Source of the DNA: Blautia sp.
GTDB lineage: Bacteria; Bacillota; Clostridia; Lachnospirales; Lachnospiraceae
DNA: 64,000 nucleotides
Reading direction: 5' to 3'
Assembly: GCA_029257775.1 (NCBI GenBank)
Contig: JARIAQ010000033.1
Coordinates: 1-64,000, forward strand
Each line of letters starts with the position of its first letter. Positions within the stretch are counted from its first letter, which is position 1. Below, piece by piece: positions 25,484 to 34,094 of this stretch. The notes beneath the pieces are model-generated. The model had not been told where the DNA came from, did no database searches, and saw nothing but the letters and a program-made list of their open reading frames with translations. The position numbers and the translations under genes are program-made.

Positions 25484-27367
25484 TTAAATGTTTAAGCCGG
25501 CACGTCTTTCTTCAATAATCTTATCAAGAATATCTGCACTCTCTTTTGCATCTGGATTAATAATTACCTGTCCACCTGTAAGATTCTTCATATCCTCAGT
25601 TAAAAGTTTTACTGCTGTTTCACTACCTGTTACAAATGGAGGAAGCCCTAAATGCAACGGAAGTCCTAATGCTAATCCAAAACATCCATCTGCCAAAGCC
25701 TGTTCTTCTAACCACTGTGCTGCTGAAAGAACTAATGGAAGCTGAGGAATATCTACGCCAATAGCTTCTGCCAATTCTGTAGCCACAATTTCAAGACGTC
25801 CAATAGCAAGACATGGGCCAAAGTTTAATACTGGAGGAATATTTAATTTTTCACACACAGCACGAAGCTTTGGACCTGCATATTTTGCAGCTTCCGGTGT
25901 CATAAGCCCACAGTTTTCAATGCCTCCTGAAGAACATCCCGCTGTCAATACTAAAATATCTTTTGCAATCAACTCTTTTGTTAACTCTACCGAAAGAACA
26001 TCATGCCCTCCTGCTGTCAAGTTAGAACATCCTACTACACCTGCAATACCTTTAATATCTCCAGATACAATTAAATCAATTAACGGTTTCCAGTTTCCGC
26101 CTAAAAATTCTTTTAAAGAGCCTTCTGAGACACCTGTTAAAGTATGATCATTTCCGTGTTCTGGCATAAGATTCATAGGAACATTACCGCGTCTTGCTTT
26201 GTATGCCTCAATAATTTCGTCAATAATCTCTTCACTCTGTTTTTCTCTCTCTTCAAAAACAAATGGTTTCAACTCTGCATTCGCTTTTTTTGCCACACTA
26301 TCAAGACAAATCTGTTTAATCTTTAACTCATCACAAATTGGTTCAATACCTGGAAGTGTACAGTTGAATTCAGAAAGAACAGCATCAATACCTCCAGTAG
26401 CCAATACAGCCTCACTTGTATAATTATTTCCTGCATGACCATCGAATACTTCTTCATAATGAGCGCCTCTAAGTTGTAAATCTTGACCTACACAGGTACA
26501 TCCCACCAATTTAAAACCTTTTGCCCCTGCTGCTTTTGCTTTTTCTACTGCCTCTTTCGATGTTAATCTTTCCTGTAAATCCACAAAAATTGTATGCTGA
26601 TGTCCTGTAATCATAATATTAATATAGTCCGGATCAATTACACGAAGTCCAACTGGCGCCATACGAAGTTCAGGCTCTCCTAACAGTACATCATTTAATA
26701 AATTTGTAAGAGTCAATCCATACAAACCTGTAGAAATTCCTAGTTTTAAACAATCTGTATACATATCAACGGGATCAGAGTTTAAATTTGTAGAACATTT
26801 TACAACTCCATGAAATACCTCACTCTTTGCCCCACCTGGTAAAATACCTAATTCTTGCCATTTTTTAAAACGTGGTGCATAAGCCATTTTCTCTACTAAT
26901 TCCATTTTTTCATATTCTGGCTTATATAAATCATCTAAAACCTTTTGGGCTACCTGTTTTGCAGTATCCCATTTGTCTGTTCCTTCAACACCAAAAATTT
27001 CAGCAAGTCTTGCAAGAGATTTCTCTCCTTTAATTTCACCTTTGCTTTCAGCAGTTTTCTTCACATTTAATGCTGTGTTTTCTACAATATGAATATAGCA
27101 TCCAGATCCGCTTGCCACTGCACGAAGGAAATTACGTGCAACAATAACATCCGCAGTAGCACCACAAATTCCTCTTGGAGCTTTTGGTGTAATACGACAT
27201 GGACCATTTGAACAAAGACGACAGCATACTCCTTGTAAACCAAAACCACATTTCGTACTCTGTCCTTCCACTCTATGATGAGAAGTTTCCATAGGTAAAT
27301 TGCGGATAAATCCTTCTAAAGGTTTATCTGCACTGGCACATGTATTGCATCCAAAACACTGATTCAT
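25484..27367 (-). CDS. cooS: CooS-family carbon monoxide dehydrogenase catalytic subunit (altered catalytic residues)
   Basis: The 627-residue protein has the D- and B-cluster cysteines (Cys40, 48, 49, 52, 57 and 68) and all C-cluster ligands by comparison with Carboxydothermus CODH-II: His256, Cys292, Cys336, Cys447, Cys478 and Cys519. It has an additional N-terminal CFGCNTC motif (Cys4, 7, 10). In my by-eye alignment the four histidines of the proton path (93, 96, 99 and 102 in CODH-II) read Tyr91, Ile94, Asn97 and Leu100, and the catalytic Lys563 reads Gln556. It is therefore a CooS by fold and metal sites, but CO oxidation should not be assumed. No acetyl-CoA synthase gene is in the window. 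The ATG follows AGGAGG. Confidence 0.85.
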   Translation of the reverse strand: MNQCFGCNTCASADKPLEGFIRNLPMETSHHRVEGQSTKCGFGLQGVCCRLCSNGPCRITPKAPRGICGATADVIVARNFLRAVASGSGCYIHIVENTALNVKKTAESKGEIKGEKSLARLAEIFGVEGTDKWDTAKQVAQKVLDDLYKPEYEKMELVEKMAYAPRFKKWQELGILPGGAKSEVFHGVVKCSTNLNSDPVDMYTDCLKLGISTGLYGLTLTNLLNDVLLGEPELRMAPVGLRVIDPDYINIMITGHQHTIFVDLQERLTSKEAVEKAKAAGAKGFKLVGCTCVGQDLQLRGAHYEEVFDGHAGNNYTSEAVLATGGIDAVLSEFNCTLPGIEPICDELKIKQICLDSVAKKANAELKPFVFEEREKQSEEIIDEIIEAYKARRGNVPMNLMPEHGNDHTLTGVSEGSLKEFLGGNWKPLIDLIVSGDIKGIAGVVGCSNLTAGGHDVLSVELTKELIAKDILVLTAGCSSGGIENCGLMTPEAAKYAGPKLRAVCEKLNIPPVLNFGPCLAIGRLEIVATELAEAIGVDIPQLPLVLSAAQWLEEQALADGCFGLALGLPLHLGLPPFVTGSETAVKLLTEDMKNLTGGQVIINPDAKESADILDKIIEERRAGLNI

Positions 27368-27403
27368 ACTTAATATCCTCCTGATATGTATAATATTTTT
27401 AAT

Positions 27404-27441
27404 CTGTTAAGATTATAACAATTCTTAACTAAATTAGTCAA
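27404..27441 (-). promoter_or_regulatory. cooS promoter with a Rex-like operator over the -10
   Basis: Minus strand: TTGACT (27436-27441), 18-base spacer, TATAAT (27412-27417). The segment TTGTTATAATCTTAACAG (27404-27421) matches 12 of 14 defined positions of the clostridial Rex consensus TTGTTAAnnnnTTAACAA and covers the -10. A wider inverted repeat GTTAAGA/TCTTAAC spans 27406-27429. Confidence 0.65.
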
Positions 27442-27460
27442 GTATAACTCTTTGGATTTT

Positions 27461-28936
27461 CTATTTTTTCTGAAATGCCTGAATTTTTTCCTTTAAAACC
27501 GCTTCTCTTTCCTGTGTTAAAAGTATCTCACTCTCTTTTAGATAACTTTCACATCTGTGCTCTGCAATAAATTCAGCAATACTTTCATTCCGTGATAACA
27601 TTGTCAAAAAAAGTGGAAGTTCTTGTTCTGTTTTACAGCACTTTTTCATTGCGATAATTTCCTTATCTAATAATATTCTGATTTTTTCCTCCTGATGTTT
27701 TAAATTTAACGTTTCTCTGTAAAACGCTTCTTTCACAGCCGGAAATCCTTTTTCTTTCAAAACCCATTTACTTTCATTTAACCACTTTGTGATTTTTTTA
27801 TCAGTCTTTATTCTTTCTTCTGTTAAAAGCCCCTTTTCTTTAAAAATTTTTTCCTGAAACTTTCTATTTTCTATAGTCTCTAAAAAAATAGTCTGAATTT
27901 CCTCTGGTTTCTGTGTCATAGCTTTTTTCATTCGCTTTAATTCTTCATACAAACCATTTATATATTCTTTCTCATGCTTATATTCCTTTATTTTTCCTTG
28001 CACTTCTCCTTCAAAAAGTTGCATAAGCAAAATTTTTTCCTCAAAATCAGCCTGAAAAAGCATCTCCTCTATCTCTGAAAAGGAATTATTTTGATACTTC
28101 TCTTCATATTTTTTAAATAGTTTATAAAAACCAAAAAAATCTTCTGCCACTTCTTCGTACTGTACATATTCTTTTATTAATTCTTCCGTTATAAGAACAT
28201 TCATGTCTTCGTAGCTTTGTAAAATTCTTGATAAATCCTCCCAACCTCTGGCAGTTACAAAACAACTTCCTTCTTGTCTTTCCTCTATCCGATAAAAATT
28301 CTCCGTTTTAAAATGTAAATAACTACGTATGCCTAAGTGAATACCTTGCTTCGCTGCATATTGATCCCACACAGAATGATTTTCTTCAATTTCTATTCTC
28401 TTTACTCGATCAAGTGTTACAATATCAAATTCACGCACCGACTTATTATAACGTTCTGGATTCCCAGCTGCCACAAGGCACCAGCCTTCTGGAAGTTTAT
28501 GCGCACCAAAAGTCTTATTCTGTAAAAGTTGCAACATAGTAGGTGCTAACGTCTCAGAAACGCAGTTAATCTCATCTAAAAATAAAATTCCTGTTTCTTT
28601 TCCTTCTTTTTCTATACATTCATATACAGCTGCAATCATTTCACTCATAGTATACTCTGTAACCGTATATTCCTGTTCTCGAAATCTTTTCTTTTCTAAA
28701 ATCGGTAATCCTACTGCACTTTGTCTCGTATGATGTGTTAATGTATATTCTACAAGGCCAATTTTTTCTTCTTCTGCAATCTGCTTCATAATTGCAGTTT
28801 TTCCAACTCCCGGAGGTCCCATAAGTAATACTGGTCTTTGATGTTGTATAGGAATTTTATATTTTCCCACTTCATCCCTAGCTGTATAAGCTCTAAACGT
28901 ATTAATAATTTCCTGTTTTGCTTCTGCAATATTCAT
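27461..28936 (-). CDS. MoxR-type AAA+ ATPase with a long helical C-terminal region
   Basis: The 491-residue protein has the AAA+ core at residues 25-230: Walker A GPPGVGKT (40-47), Walker B LFLDEIN (118-124), sensor 1 AAGNP (156-160) and LDRVKR near 175-180. About 260 helical, Lys/Glu-rich residues follow, far longer than the lid of ordinary MoxR proteins. MoxR ATPases usually work with VWA proteins as chaperones that mature or insert cofactors into target enzymes. Here the VWA partner is 10 bases upstream. The ATG at 28934-28936 is chosen for its AGGAG site; the longer reading would overlap the VWA gene. It is the last gene of a three-gene cassette. Confidence 0.8.
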   Translation of the reverse strand: MNIAEAKQEIINTFRAYTARDEVGKYKIPIQHQRPVLLMGPPGVGKTAIMKQIAEEEKIGLVEYTLTHHTRQSAVGLPILEKKRFREQEYTVTEYTMSEMIAAVYECIEKEGKETGILFLDEINCVSETLAPTMLQLLQNKTFGAHKLPEGWCLVAAGNPERYNKSVREFDIVTLDRVKRIEIEENHSVWDQYAAKQGIHLGIRSYLHFKTENFYRIEERQEGSCFVTARGWEDLSRILQSYEDMNVLITEELIKEYVQYEEVAEDFFGFYKLFKKYEEKYQNNSFSEIEEMLFQADFEEKILLMQLFEGEVQGKIKEYKHEKEYINGLYEELKRMKKAMTQKPEEIQTIFLETIENRKFQEKIFKEKGLLTEERIKTDKKITKWLNESKWVLKEKGFPAVKEAFYRETLNLKHQEEKIRILLDKEIIAMKKCCKTEQELPLFLTMLSRNESIAEFIAEHRCESYLKESEILLTQEREAVLKEKIQAFQKK

Positions 28937-28946
28937 TATTCTTCTC

Positions 28947-30218
28947 CTATTGTCTTTCATCCATATAAAAAAATCGAGCCCATTCTGGAACATTTGCTTC
29001 TTTAGGCGGCTCTTTTGTTATCAAAAAAACGGATTCGTACCCTGGCTTTTCTCTCGGATAAATTCCATCTCCATCTGTAAAATATAAAAGTGCTTTCAAA
29101 TTTTTCAGTTTTTTATCTCCGATCAGTTCATTCACATACTGAAATACTGGGCGAAAATCAGTTCCACCTCCACCTTGTATTTTAATATGCTTTAAATATT
29201 CCTTCCATTCTTTTTCACAGGTAATTTCCACATCTTCCTGTACATAACAATCGCACTGTATAATATGTACTCTTAGTTTCTTAAAAAAATTTTCCTGCTG
29301 TCCTAAAATTGCATAAGTTTCCTGTAAAAAACGCTGTACTGTTTTTCTTTTACAGGATGCAGAAGTATCAATGGCAATAACGAACTCCTCCAACTTTTTT
29401 GCTTCTGTATATTCTAAAGGTTCTATGAGAGGCATATTTTTATAATGAGAAAGCCCGTATAAATATGGGATATAATCAAACATTTCCATATCCAACTGTA
29501 ATTCTTCTCTTTCTACTGTAAATTGTCTTAAAAATTTATAATAATTCCTTTTTCTTTCTTCTTGAAGTTCATACCATTCATTTTGTCGTCCTGCCTGCAT
29601 ACCTCTTTTTCCAAATCCCTCTCCTATTTCTTCATCTCCACCAATGTCAAAAGAAAGAGCACATTCAATCAATTTATCTATCTTAACATCTTTTACATTT
29701 TTCCAAAGAATCGGATTATCTTGCTCAAAACACTGTTTCCAAAAATCTATTTCTTTCGAAGAAAGGTCTTTTTCTTCTAGTCTTTCTTGTACTTCTTCCG
29801 CACACAATCCTTCTCCCTGCTTCCATATCTGATTACAAAATTCTCTGGCAGTTTTTGACATTCTTCCTGTCAGTTCTTCTTTATTCAACCCATCTATGGT
29901 ATATTCAACTACCATATCACAAGCTAAATACCATAGCGGTGGTTTTTTCAGATTCTCACTTATTTGTTTATACAATAAATGAAATAATGTATGCAAAAAA
30001 AATCGATTAATTCCCTGTATTCCCTTTTCCATATAAAGATTTAAAAAAAATTCAGGCTTATAAAAAAATTTTTCTCCGTCGGTTCCTACAGAAACATCTT
30101 TTTGAAAATCAGAAAATGCCATTTGAAAAATATGATAAAATCCCGGACTTTCACAACACAATTTTGTAAGTGCAAGGTTTTTTACTTCTTCCCATAAATA
30201 ATCTTCTCTTGTTTTCAT
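28947..30218 (-). CDS. VWA-like protein with degenerate metallopeptidase-type N-domain (DUF2201-like)
   Basis: The 423-residue protein has an N-terminal half like the putative metallopeptidase domain of DUF2201 proteins, with LHTLFHLL (residues 75-82) and LACDMVVEY (98-106). The zinc-protease HExxH reads HTLFH here, so the catalytic Glu is missing and proteolysis is unlikely. The C-terminal half is a von Willebrand A domain with a complete MIDAS: DTSAS (284-288), GGGGTDF with Thr353, and TDGDG with Asp382. It starts one base after the arginase-fold gene and is followed by the MoxR gene, the classical pairing. Confidence 0.8.
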   Translation of the reverse strand: MKTREDYLWEEVKNLALTKLCCESPGFYHIFQMAFSDFQKDVSVGTDGEKFFYKPEFFLNLYMEKGIQGINRFFLHTLFHLLYKQISENLKKPPLWYLACDMVVEYTIDGLNKEELTGRMSKTAREFCNQIWKQGEGLCAEEVQERLEEKDLSSKEIDFWKQCFEQDNPILWKNVKDVKIDKLIECALSFDIGGDEEIGEGFGKRGMQAGRQNEWYELQEERKRNYYKFLRQFTVEREELQLDMEMFDYIPYLYGLSHYKNMPLIEPLEYTEAKKLEEFVIAIDTSASCKRKTVQRFLQETYAILGQQENFFKKLRVHIIQCDCYVQEDVEITCEKEWKEYLKHIKIQGGGGTDFRPVFQYVNELIGDKKLKNLKALLYFTDGDGIYPREKPGYESVFLITKEPPKEANVPEWARFFYMDERQ

Positions 30219-30219
30219 C

Positions 30220-31323
30220 TTAAAGTTCCCAACTCTTCTCCTGAAATTTTCCTAAAGTTTCCTTTTCTTTCAACAGAAAAATCTGTGCTTCTTGATTGCC
30301 ATATTTTATAGCTACTTTTAAAAAATCATCCATCATTTTTCCTTCGATTTCCTGTTCTTTTATTAACTCCCTCAGCTTTTGATTCTCTTTATTCTTTATT
30401 AACTTTTCTACTGCTGGACGCAGACGTAACTTCAGATAGTCTGCATACATTTTTTTTCTTTTTTCTTCTTCATCCAATTCAAAATATCTTGAAAGGGCAA
30501 TGGATAATTTCTTATCTGCCTGCTTTGTTTCTAGAAACTCTTTGTCTTGTCTATTTTTTTCCTGTATTATCATTTTTTCGTTTAACAATACCAAAAGTTT
30601 TTTATTAACATCATTATTTTTATAAATATCCTCTTGTTGTGAAACAGATGTTATATCTGGTGTATGTTCTCCACACACATCCGTTCCTAGTACAGAACAT
30701 TCCAAAAATAATTCATTCAGCCACTTTCTTATTTCCTCAAAGCTCACATCACCCTGATCCCAATTTGTTCTAGCCTCTTCCAAAGACAAAATATCTTTAT
30801 CTATGGACAAATAAATTGGAATTTCTCTGTTTCTCTTTAAAAATTCATACCACTGTATTTTTCCCTGCTGCATATCTTCTCTACTAATAGGTATAACTTT
30901 TTGCATAATTTCCTTTTCACACTCCAGAAAAGCACTCTTAGTAGGACCAATTACACAGACTTCTTTCACATACTTATTAGAGAGAATTAAATCTCTTATC
31001 CAACTTCCACAGGAAAGCATTCCCCAAAAAGAAGCTTCCTGCATATCTGTGTGATGATCAAAAATCACAAAAGAAAAAGGAAACTCTATTTTTTCCGCCC
31101 AAAATTTACTTAAATAATGATAATTACCCGAATCCAAAAAGTGAATACCTGAAAAATCAAACTCACGTATCTTTTCTTTAATTTCTACTTCCGCTTCTTG
31201 GGTACAATAACAATTTACACCTGTCATCTTCGTAAAATCAATCCAGTTAATATCTCTCCCACAATAGAAATTTTCTTCCTTATAAACGCCAGAAAAATCC
31301 ATAATCACTGTCTTCGTGTTCAT
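30220..31323 (-). CDS. Arginase/ureohydrolase-fold protein (UPF0489-like) with a helical C-terminal region
   Basis: The 367-residue protein shows the binuclear metal motifs of the arginase/deacetylase fold in order: SGNYHYLS (65-72), DHHTD (89-93, the D-x-H-x-D motif), SIDKD (173-177, the S-x-D-x-D motif) and GTDVCGEHTP (213-222). The true substrate is unknown; it resembles UPF0489 more than arginase or agmatinase. After residue 240 comes a charged helical region of 125 residues, perhaps for protein contacts. The ATG at 31321-31323 is preferred over a GTG two codons earlier because AGAGG lies at proper spacing. It is the first gene of the cassette. Confidence 0.7.
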   Translation of the reverse strand: MNTKTVIMDFSGVYKEENFYCGRDINWIDFTKMTGVNCYCTQEAEVEIKEKIREFDFSGIHFLDSGNYHYLSKFWAEKIEFPFSFVIFDHHTDMQEASFWGMLSCGSWIRDLILSNKYVKEVCVIGPTKSAFLECEKEIMQKVIPISREDMQQGKIQWYEFLKRNREIPIYLSIDKDILSLEEARTNWDQGDVSFEEIRKWLNELFLECSVLGTDVCGEHTPDITSVSQQEDIYKNNDVNKKLLVLLNEKMIIQEKNRQDKEFLETKQADKKLSIALSRYFELDEEEKRKKMYADYLKLRLRPAVEKLIKNKENQKLRELIKEQEIEGKMMDDFLKVAIKYGNQEAQIFLLKEKETLGKFQEKSWEL

Positions 31324-31360
31324 AAGCACCTCTTCATTCTGTTACTGTATTTTTAATTTC

Positions 31361-31388
31361 ATTCTAACACGTTTCTAATATTTTTCAA
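31361..31388 (-). promoter_or_regulatory. Candidate promoter of the arginase-fold/VWA/MoxR cassette
   Basis: Minus strand: TTGAAA (31383-31388) inside the last codons of the preceding carboxypeptidase gene, 16-base spacer holding that gene's stop codon, and TAGAAT (31361-31366) preceded by TGT (extended -10). Confidence 0.6.
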
Positions 31389-32610
31389 TATTTCCATATC
31401 TTTTCACAATTTGTTGCAGACACCATGAAAAATCAATTTTTTTCTTTCCTTTTGCCGTTAAAATATCTTCTTTATACCAAACTTTTCCATTCACCGTATA
31501 GTGCAGTTCTCCCACCTTTTCTCCTTTTTTTATAGGAGCAAACAACTGTTTTTTACCACAATAACTTACTTCTATCTGTTCTCCTTCTTTTAATAAGATA
31601 TTCATTTTCTCCCCTTTTTTTCTAAAAAGAGGAATATTCGTATCTTTATCAAGGTTTGGATTACAGGCATTTTTCACAGGTATTTTAGATGGATATTTTG
31701 AAATCTTCACCTCATCAAAAGAATGTAGTGAATATTCCTGCAACCCGTATTCTATTAGTTTTCTGGCATCTGACCACTTATAACTTTTATTATTCGGCCA
31801 ACCACACCCTAAAAGTACTACAATTAAAGTCTTTCCATCTTTTCTTACTGCTCCCACATAACAATATCCTGCCTGGGCCGTAAATCCTGTTTTGCCACTT
31901 ATCGCTCCCTCCATCATAGACAAAAAAGCATTATGATTTTGACAAGTAAATTCCCTTTTTCCATCTACATCTTGAAAAGTATAAGAAGGCGTCTGGGTAA
32001 TTTTCAAAAATTGTTCTCGAGCAGGAGATTGCTGAATACAATAGCGCATAATCTGAGCTAAATCTCTGGCCGTTGTCTCATGGTTCTTTTCCTCTCCATC
32101 TCTTTCTTCCTTCGCATCCAAACCATTTGGTGTAATAAACCAAGTATCTTTGCACCCTATTTCTCGAGCTTTTACATTCATCTTTTCCGCAAATTCTTCC
32201 ACACTTCCACCAACATGCTCTGCCAAAATCACAGCAGAATCATTATGACTCTCTAACATAAGAGAATATAGTAAATCTTTCACATAAAACTTTTCTCCCA
32301 CCATAGCTCCTAAACGTACTTTGGGCATCTTCGCTGCATTTTCTGAAACTTCTGCAATTTCTTCAAGACAATCATTCTCTAAGATCAGAATACACGTCAT
32401 AATTTTAGTTGTACTTGCCATAGGACGCTTTTCCTTCCCGTTTTTCTCATAAAGCACTCGCCCAGAATCTCCGTCAATTAAAACCGCAGAAAGTGCATAC
32501 AAACAATCCGGCTCGTCCCCTTTTTCAAACGCTAATGTAGGCTGAGCAAACAGGCACATGTAAAAAACCAAAAATAATACTACTATTTGTTTAAATTTAT
32601 TTTGTTTCAT
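31375..32610 (-). CDS. D-alanyl-D-alanine carboxypeptidase (PBP5/DacA family)
   Basis: The 411-residue S11-family protein has a signal peptide (residues 1-28) and the three active-site motifs: STTK at 66-69, SHN at 121-123 and KTG at 240-242. It trims the terminal D-Ala from peptidoglycan stem peptides outside the membrane. The C-terminal beta domain and a final amphipathic segment (WCLQQIVKRYGNIEKY) fit membrane association. A second S11 enzyme is encoded at 34988-36169. A GAGGAG site precedes the ATG. Confidence 0.92.
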   Translation of the reverse strand: MKQNKFKQIVVLFLVFYMCLFAQPTLAFEKGDEPDCLYALSAVLIDGDSGRVLYEKNGKEKRPMASTTKIMTCILILENDCLEEIAEVSENAAKMPKVRLGAMVGEKFYVKDLLYSLMLESHNDSAVILAEHVGGSVEEFAEKMNVKAREIGCKDTWFITPNGLDAKEERDGEEKNHETTARDLAQIMRYCIQQSPAREQFLKITQTPSYTFQDVDGKREFTCQNHNAFLSMMEGAISGKTGFTAQAGYCYVGAVRKDGKTLIVVLLGCGWPNNKSYKWSDARKLIEYGLQEYSLHSFDEVKISKYPSKIPVKNACNPNLDKDTNIPLFRKKGEKMNILLKEGEQIEVSYCGKKQLFAPIKKGEKVGELHYTVNGKVWYKEDILTAKGKKKIDFSWCLQQIVKRYGNIEKY

Positions 32611-32684
32611 TCTGCTTTCTCCTCTTCTACACTGTATGTCAGAATAAGAGAAATCATTCCTCGCTATATTTTTAAAATAAAAAA

Positions 32685-32706
32685 AGATACCCTAAGAAAG
32701 GTATCC
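32685..32706 (-). terminator. Terminator after scpB
   Basis: GATACC (32686-32691) pairs with GGTATC (32700-32705). The minus-strand transcript runs into seven T. The stem is only six pairs, but the T run is good. The hairpin lies right after the scpB stop. Confidence 0.6.
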
Positions 32707-33276
32707 TTATAAATTAAGCTGTAACTGAATTTCTTCTTCTGCCTCTGCCTTAAAATCTTCCATTTGAACAGGATCAATTTCTGGCAGTTCGTCAAGTCCC
32801 TGCACATCAAAATTACGAAGAAATTCTTCTGTGGTTCCTAGTAAAATCGGTCTCCCTGGGGCATCTAAACGTCCCACTTCCTGTACCAATCCATATTCCA
32901 TTAATTTTGCTATGGCATGATCACATTTTACACCTCTGATTTTTTCAATTTCCAACTTTGTAACTGGTTGCTTGTATGCAATAATTGAAAGGGTTTCCAA
33001 CATAACATCTGAAAGTACCGCTTTCTTGGGTTGTAATGCCATCTTTACTAAATAATCATAATATTCTTCTTTGGTACACATCTGATACGCATTTTCCAAC
33101 TCTATAATTTTAATTCCACGATCTTCTGAGTGATATTTTAACATCATATTTCTGACTATTTTTCTTGTAGTTTCTATATCATGTCCAATGGTTTTTGCCA
33201 ATGCGCTTAATTCCACTGACTCACCCATAGCAAATAATAATGCTTCAATAGCTCCTTCTATCTTATTCAGTTCCAT
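32707..33276 (-). CDS. scpB: Segregation and condensation protein ScpB
   Basis: The 189-residue protein has two winged-helix domains (start ELNKIEGAIEALLFAMGE; later ETLSIIAYKQPVTKLEIEKIRGV and GRLDAPGRPILLGTTEEFL) and an acidic tail, as is usual for ScpB. With ScpA and SMC it forms the bacterial condensin. It overlaps the 3' end of scpA by 14 bases. No smc gene is in the window. Confidence 0.95.
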   Translation of the reverse strand: MELNKIEGAIEALLFAMGESVELSALAKTIGHDIETTRKIVRNMMLKYHSEDRGIKIIELENAYQMCTKEEYYDYLVKMALQPKKAVLSDVMLETLSIIAYKQPVTKLEIEKIRGVKCDHAIAKLMEYGLVQEVGRLDAPGRPILLGTTEEFLRNFDVQGLDELPEIDPVQMEDFKAEAEEEIQLQLNL

Positions 33277-34030
33277 CTTTCCCTCTCTCCAAGCAGGACT
33301 TAATTTCTATTTCCGAAAAAATATGCTCCTGATAAATAGAAATTTTTCCCAGTTTCATTAATTCCAAAATTGCCAGAAAAGAAACAATCACCTGCACCTT
33401 ACTGGATTGCTTTTCCAATAAATCGCGGAAACAAAATCGAGAATGGCATCTGGCGTATTCCTCAATTTCTTCCATTTTTTCTGGCAAACTAACCTCTTCT
33501 CTCTCAATTTTACCGAATTTACTTCGAATTGGATCAACCTTATCCTCTTGACGACGAATAACGTTCTGAAAAATCGCATTGAGCCTTTCCAATGTAAGTC
33601 CATCTAAAAGCTGGCTAGTATCTACGGGTTCGCGATAAGACTGGACTTCTTTTGGTATAGTCGGAAGCTTATATATTTTCTTTGATGCAGCTGCCATACG
33701 GTCTCTTAATTCATAGGACATATATTTATACATTTTATATTCTAAAAGCTGGCGCACCAATTCTTCTCGAGGATCTTCTTCTTCACCTTCCTCATTTACT
33801 TCTTTAGGCAAAAGCATTTTACACTTAATGGAAATCAAGGTTGCAGCCATAACCATGAATTCACTCATAATATTTAAATCTTCTCTTTCCATGGCATGAA
33901 TGTAGTCCATATACTGATCTGTAATTTCTACGATGGGAATGTCATAAATATTTACTTTATTTTTCTCAATCAGATGTAATAATAAATCCAAAGGTCCTTC
34001 AAACACCTGAAGTTTTACAGGAATTCCCAT
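33263..34030 (-). CDS. scpA: Segregation and condensation protein ScpA
   Basis: The 255-residue kleisin subunit starts with the conserved FEGPLDLLLHLIEKNKVNIYDIPIVEITDQY and ends in a winged helix (FLAILELMKLGKISIYQEHIFSEI). It bridges the SMC heads with ScpB. It has its own candidate promoter overlapping the end of the phosphoesterase gene. Confidence 0.95.
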   Translation of the reverse strand: MGIPVKLQVFEGPLDLLLHLIEKNKVNIYDIPIVEITDQYMDYIHAMEREDLNIMSEFMVMAATLISIKCKMLLPKEVNEEGEEEDPREELVRQLLEYKMYKYMSYELRDRMAAASKKIYKLPTIPKEVQSYREPVDTSQLLDGLTLERLNAIFQNVIRRQEDKVDPIRSKFGKIEREEVSLPEKMEEIEEYARCHSRFCFRDLLEKQSSKVQVIVSFLAILELMKLGKISIYQEHIFSEIEIKSCLERGKDGTE

Positions 34031-34065
34031 GCTTTTTACCTCTTTCCGTCTTTCTCTTACGAGTC

Positions 34066-34094
34066 ATTCTACACTATTTTTCAAAAAAAGTCTA
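34066..34094 (-). promoter_or_regulatory. Candidate promoter for scpAB on a stop codon
   Basis: Minus strand: TAGACT (34089-34094), 17 bases, TAGAAT (34066-34071). The TAG of the -35 is the stop codon of the phosphoesterase gene (34092-34094). Confidence 0.5.

Noticed and set aside
25484-27367. Reading the cooS operon as proof of acetogenesis (Wood-Ljungdahl pathway).
   Set aside because: No acetyl-CoA synthase, corrinoid protein or methyl-branch genes are in the window, and the CooS appears to lack key catalytic residues. Similar stand-alone operons occur in non-acetogens.
28947-30218. Active zinc protease in the VWA protein.
   Set aside because: The motif reads HTLFH, so the catalytic Glu of HExxH is missing.
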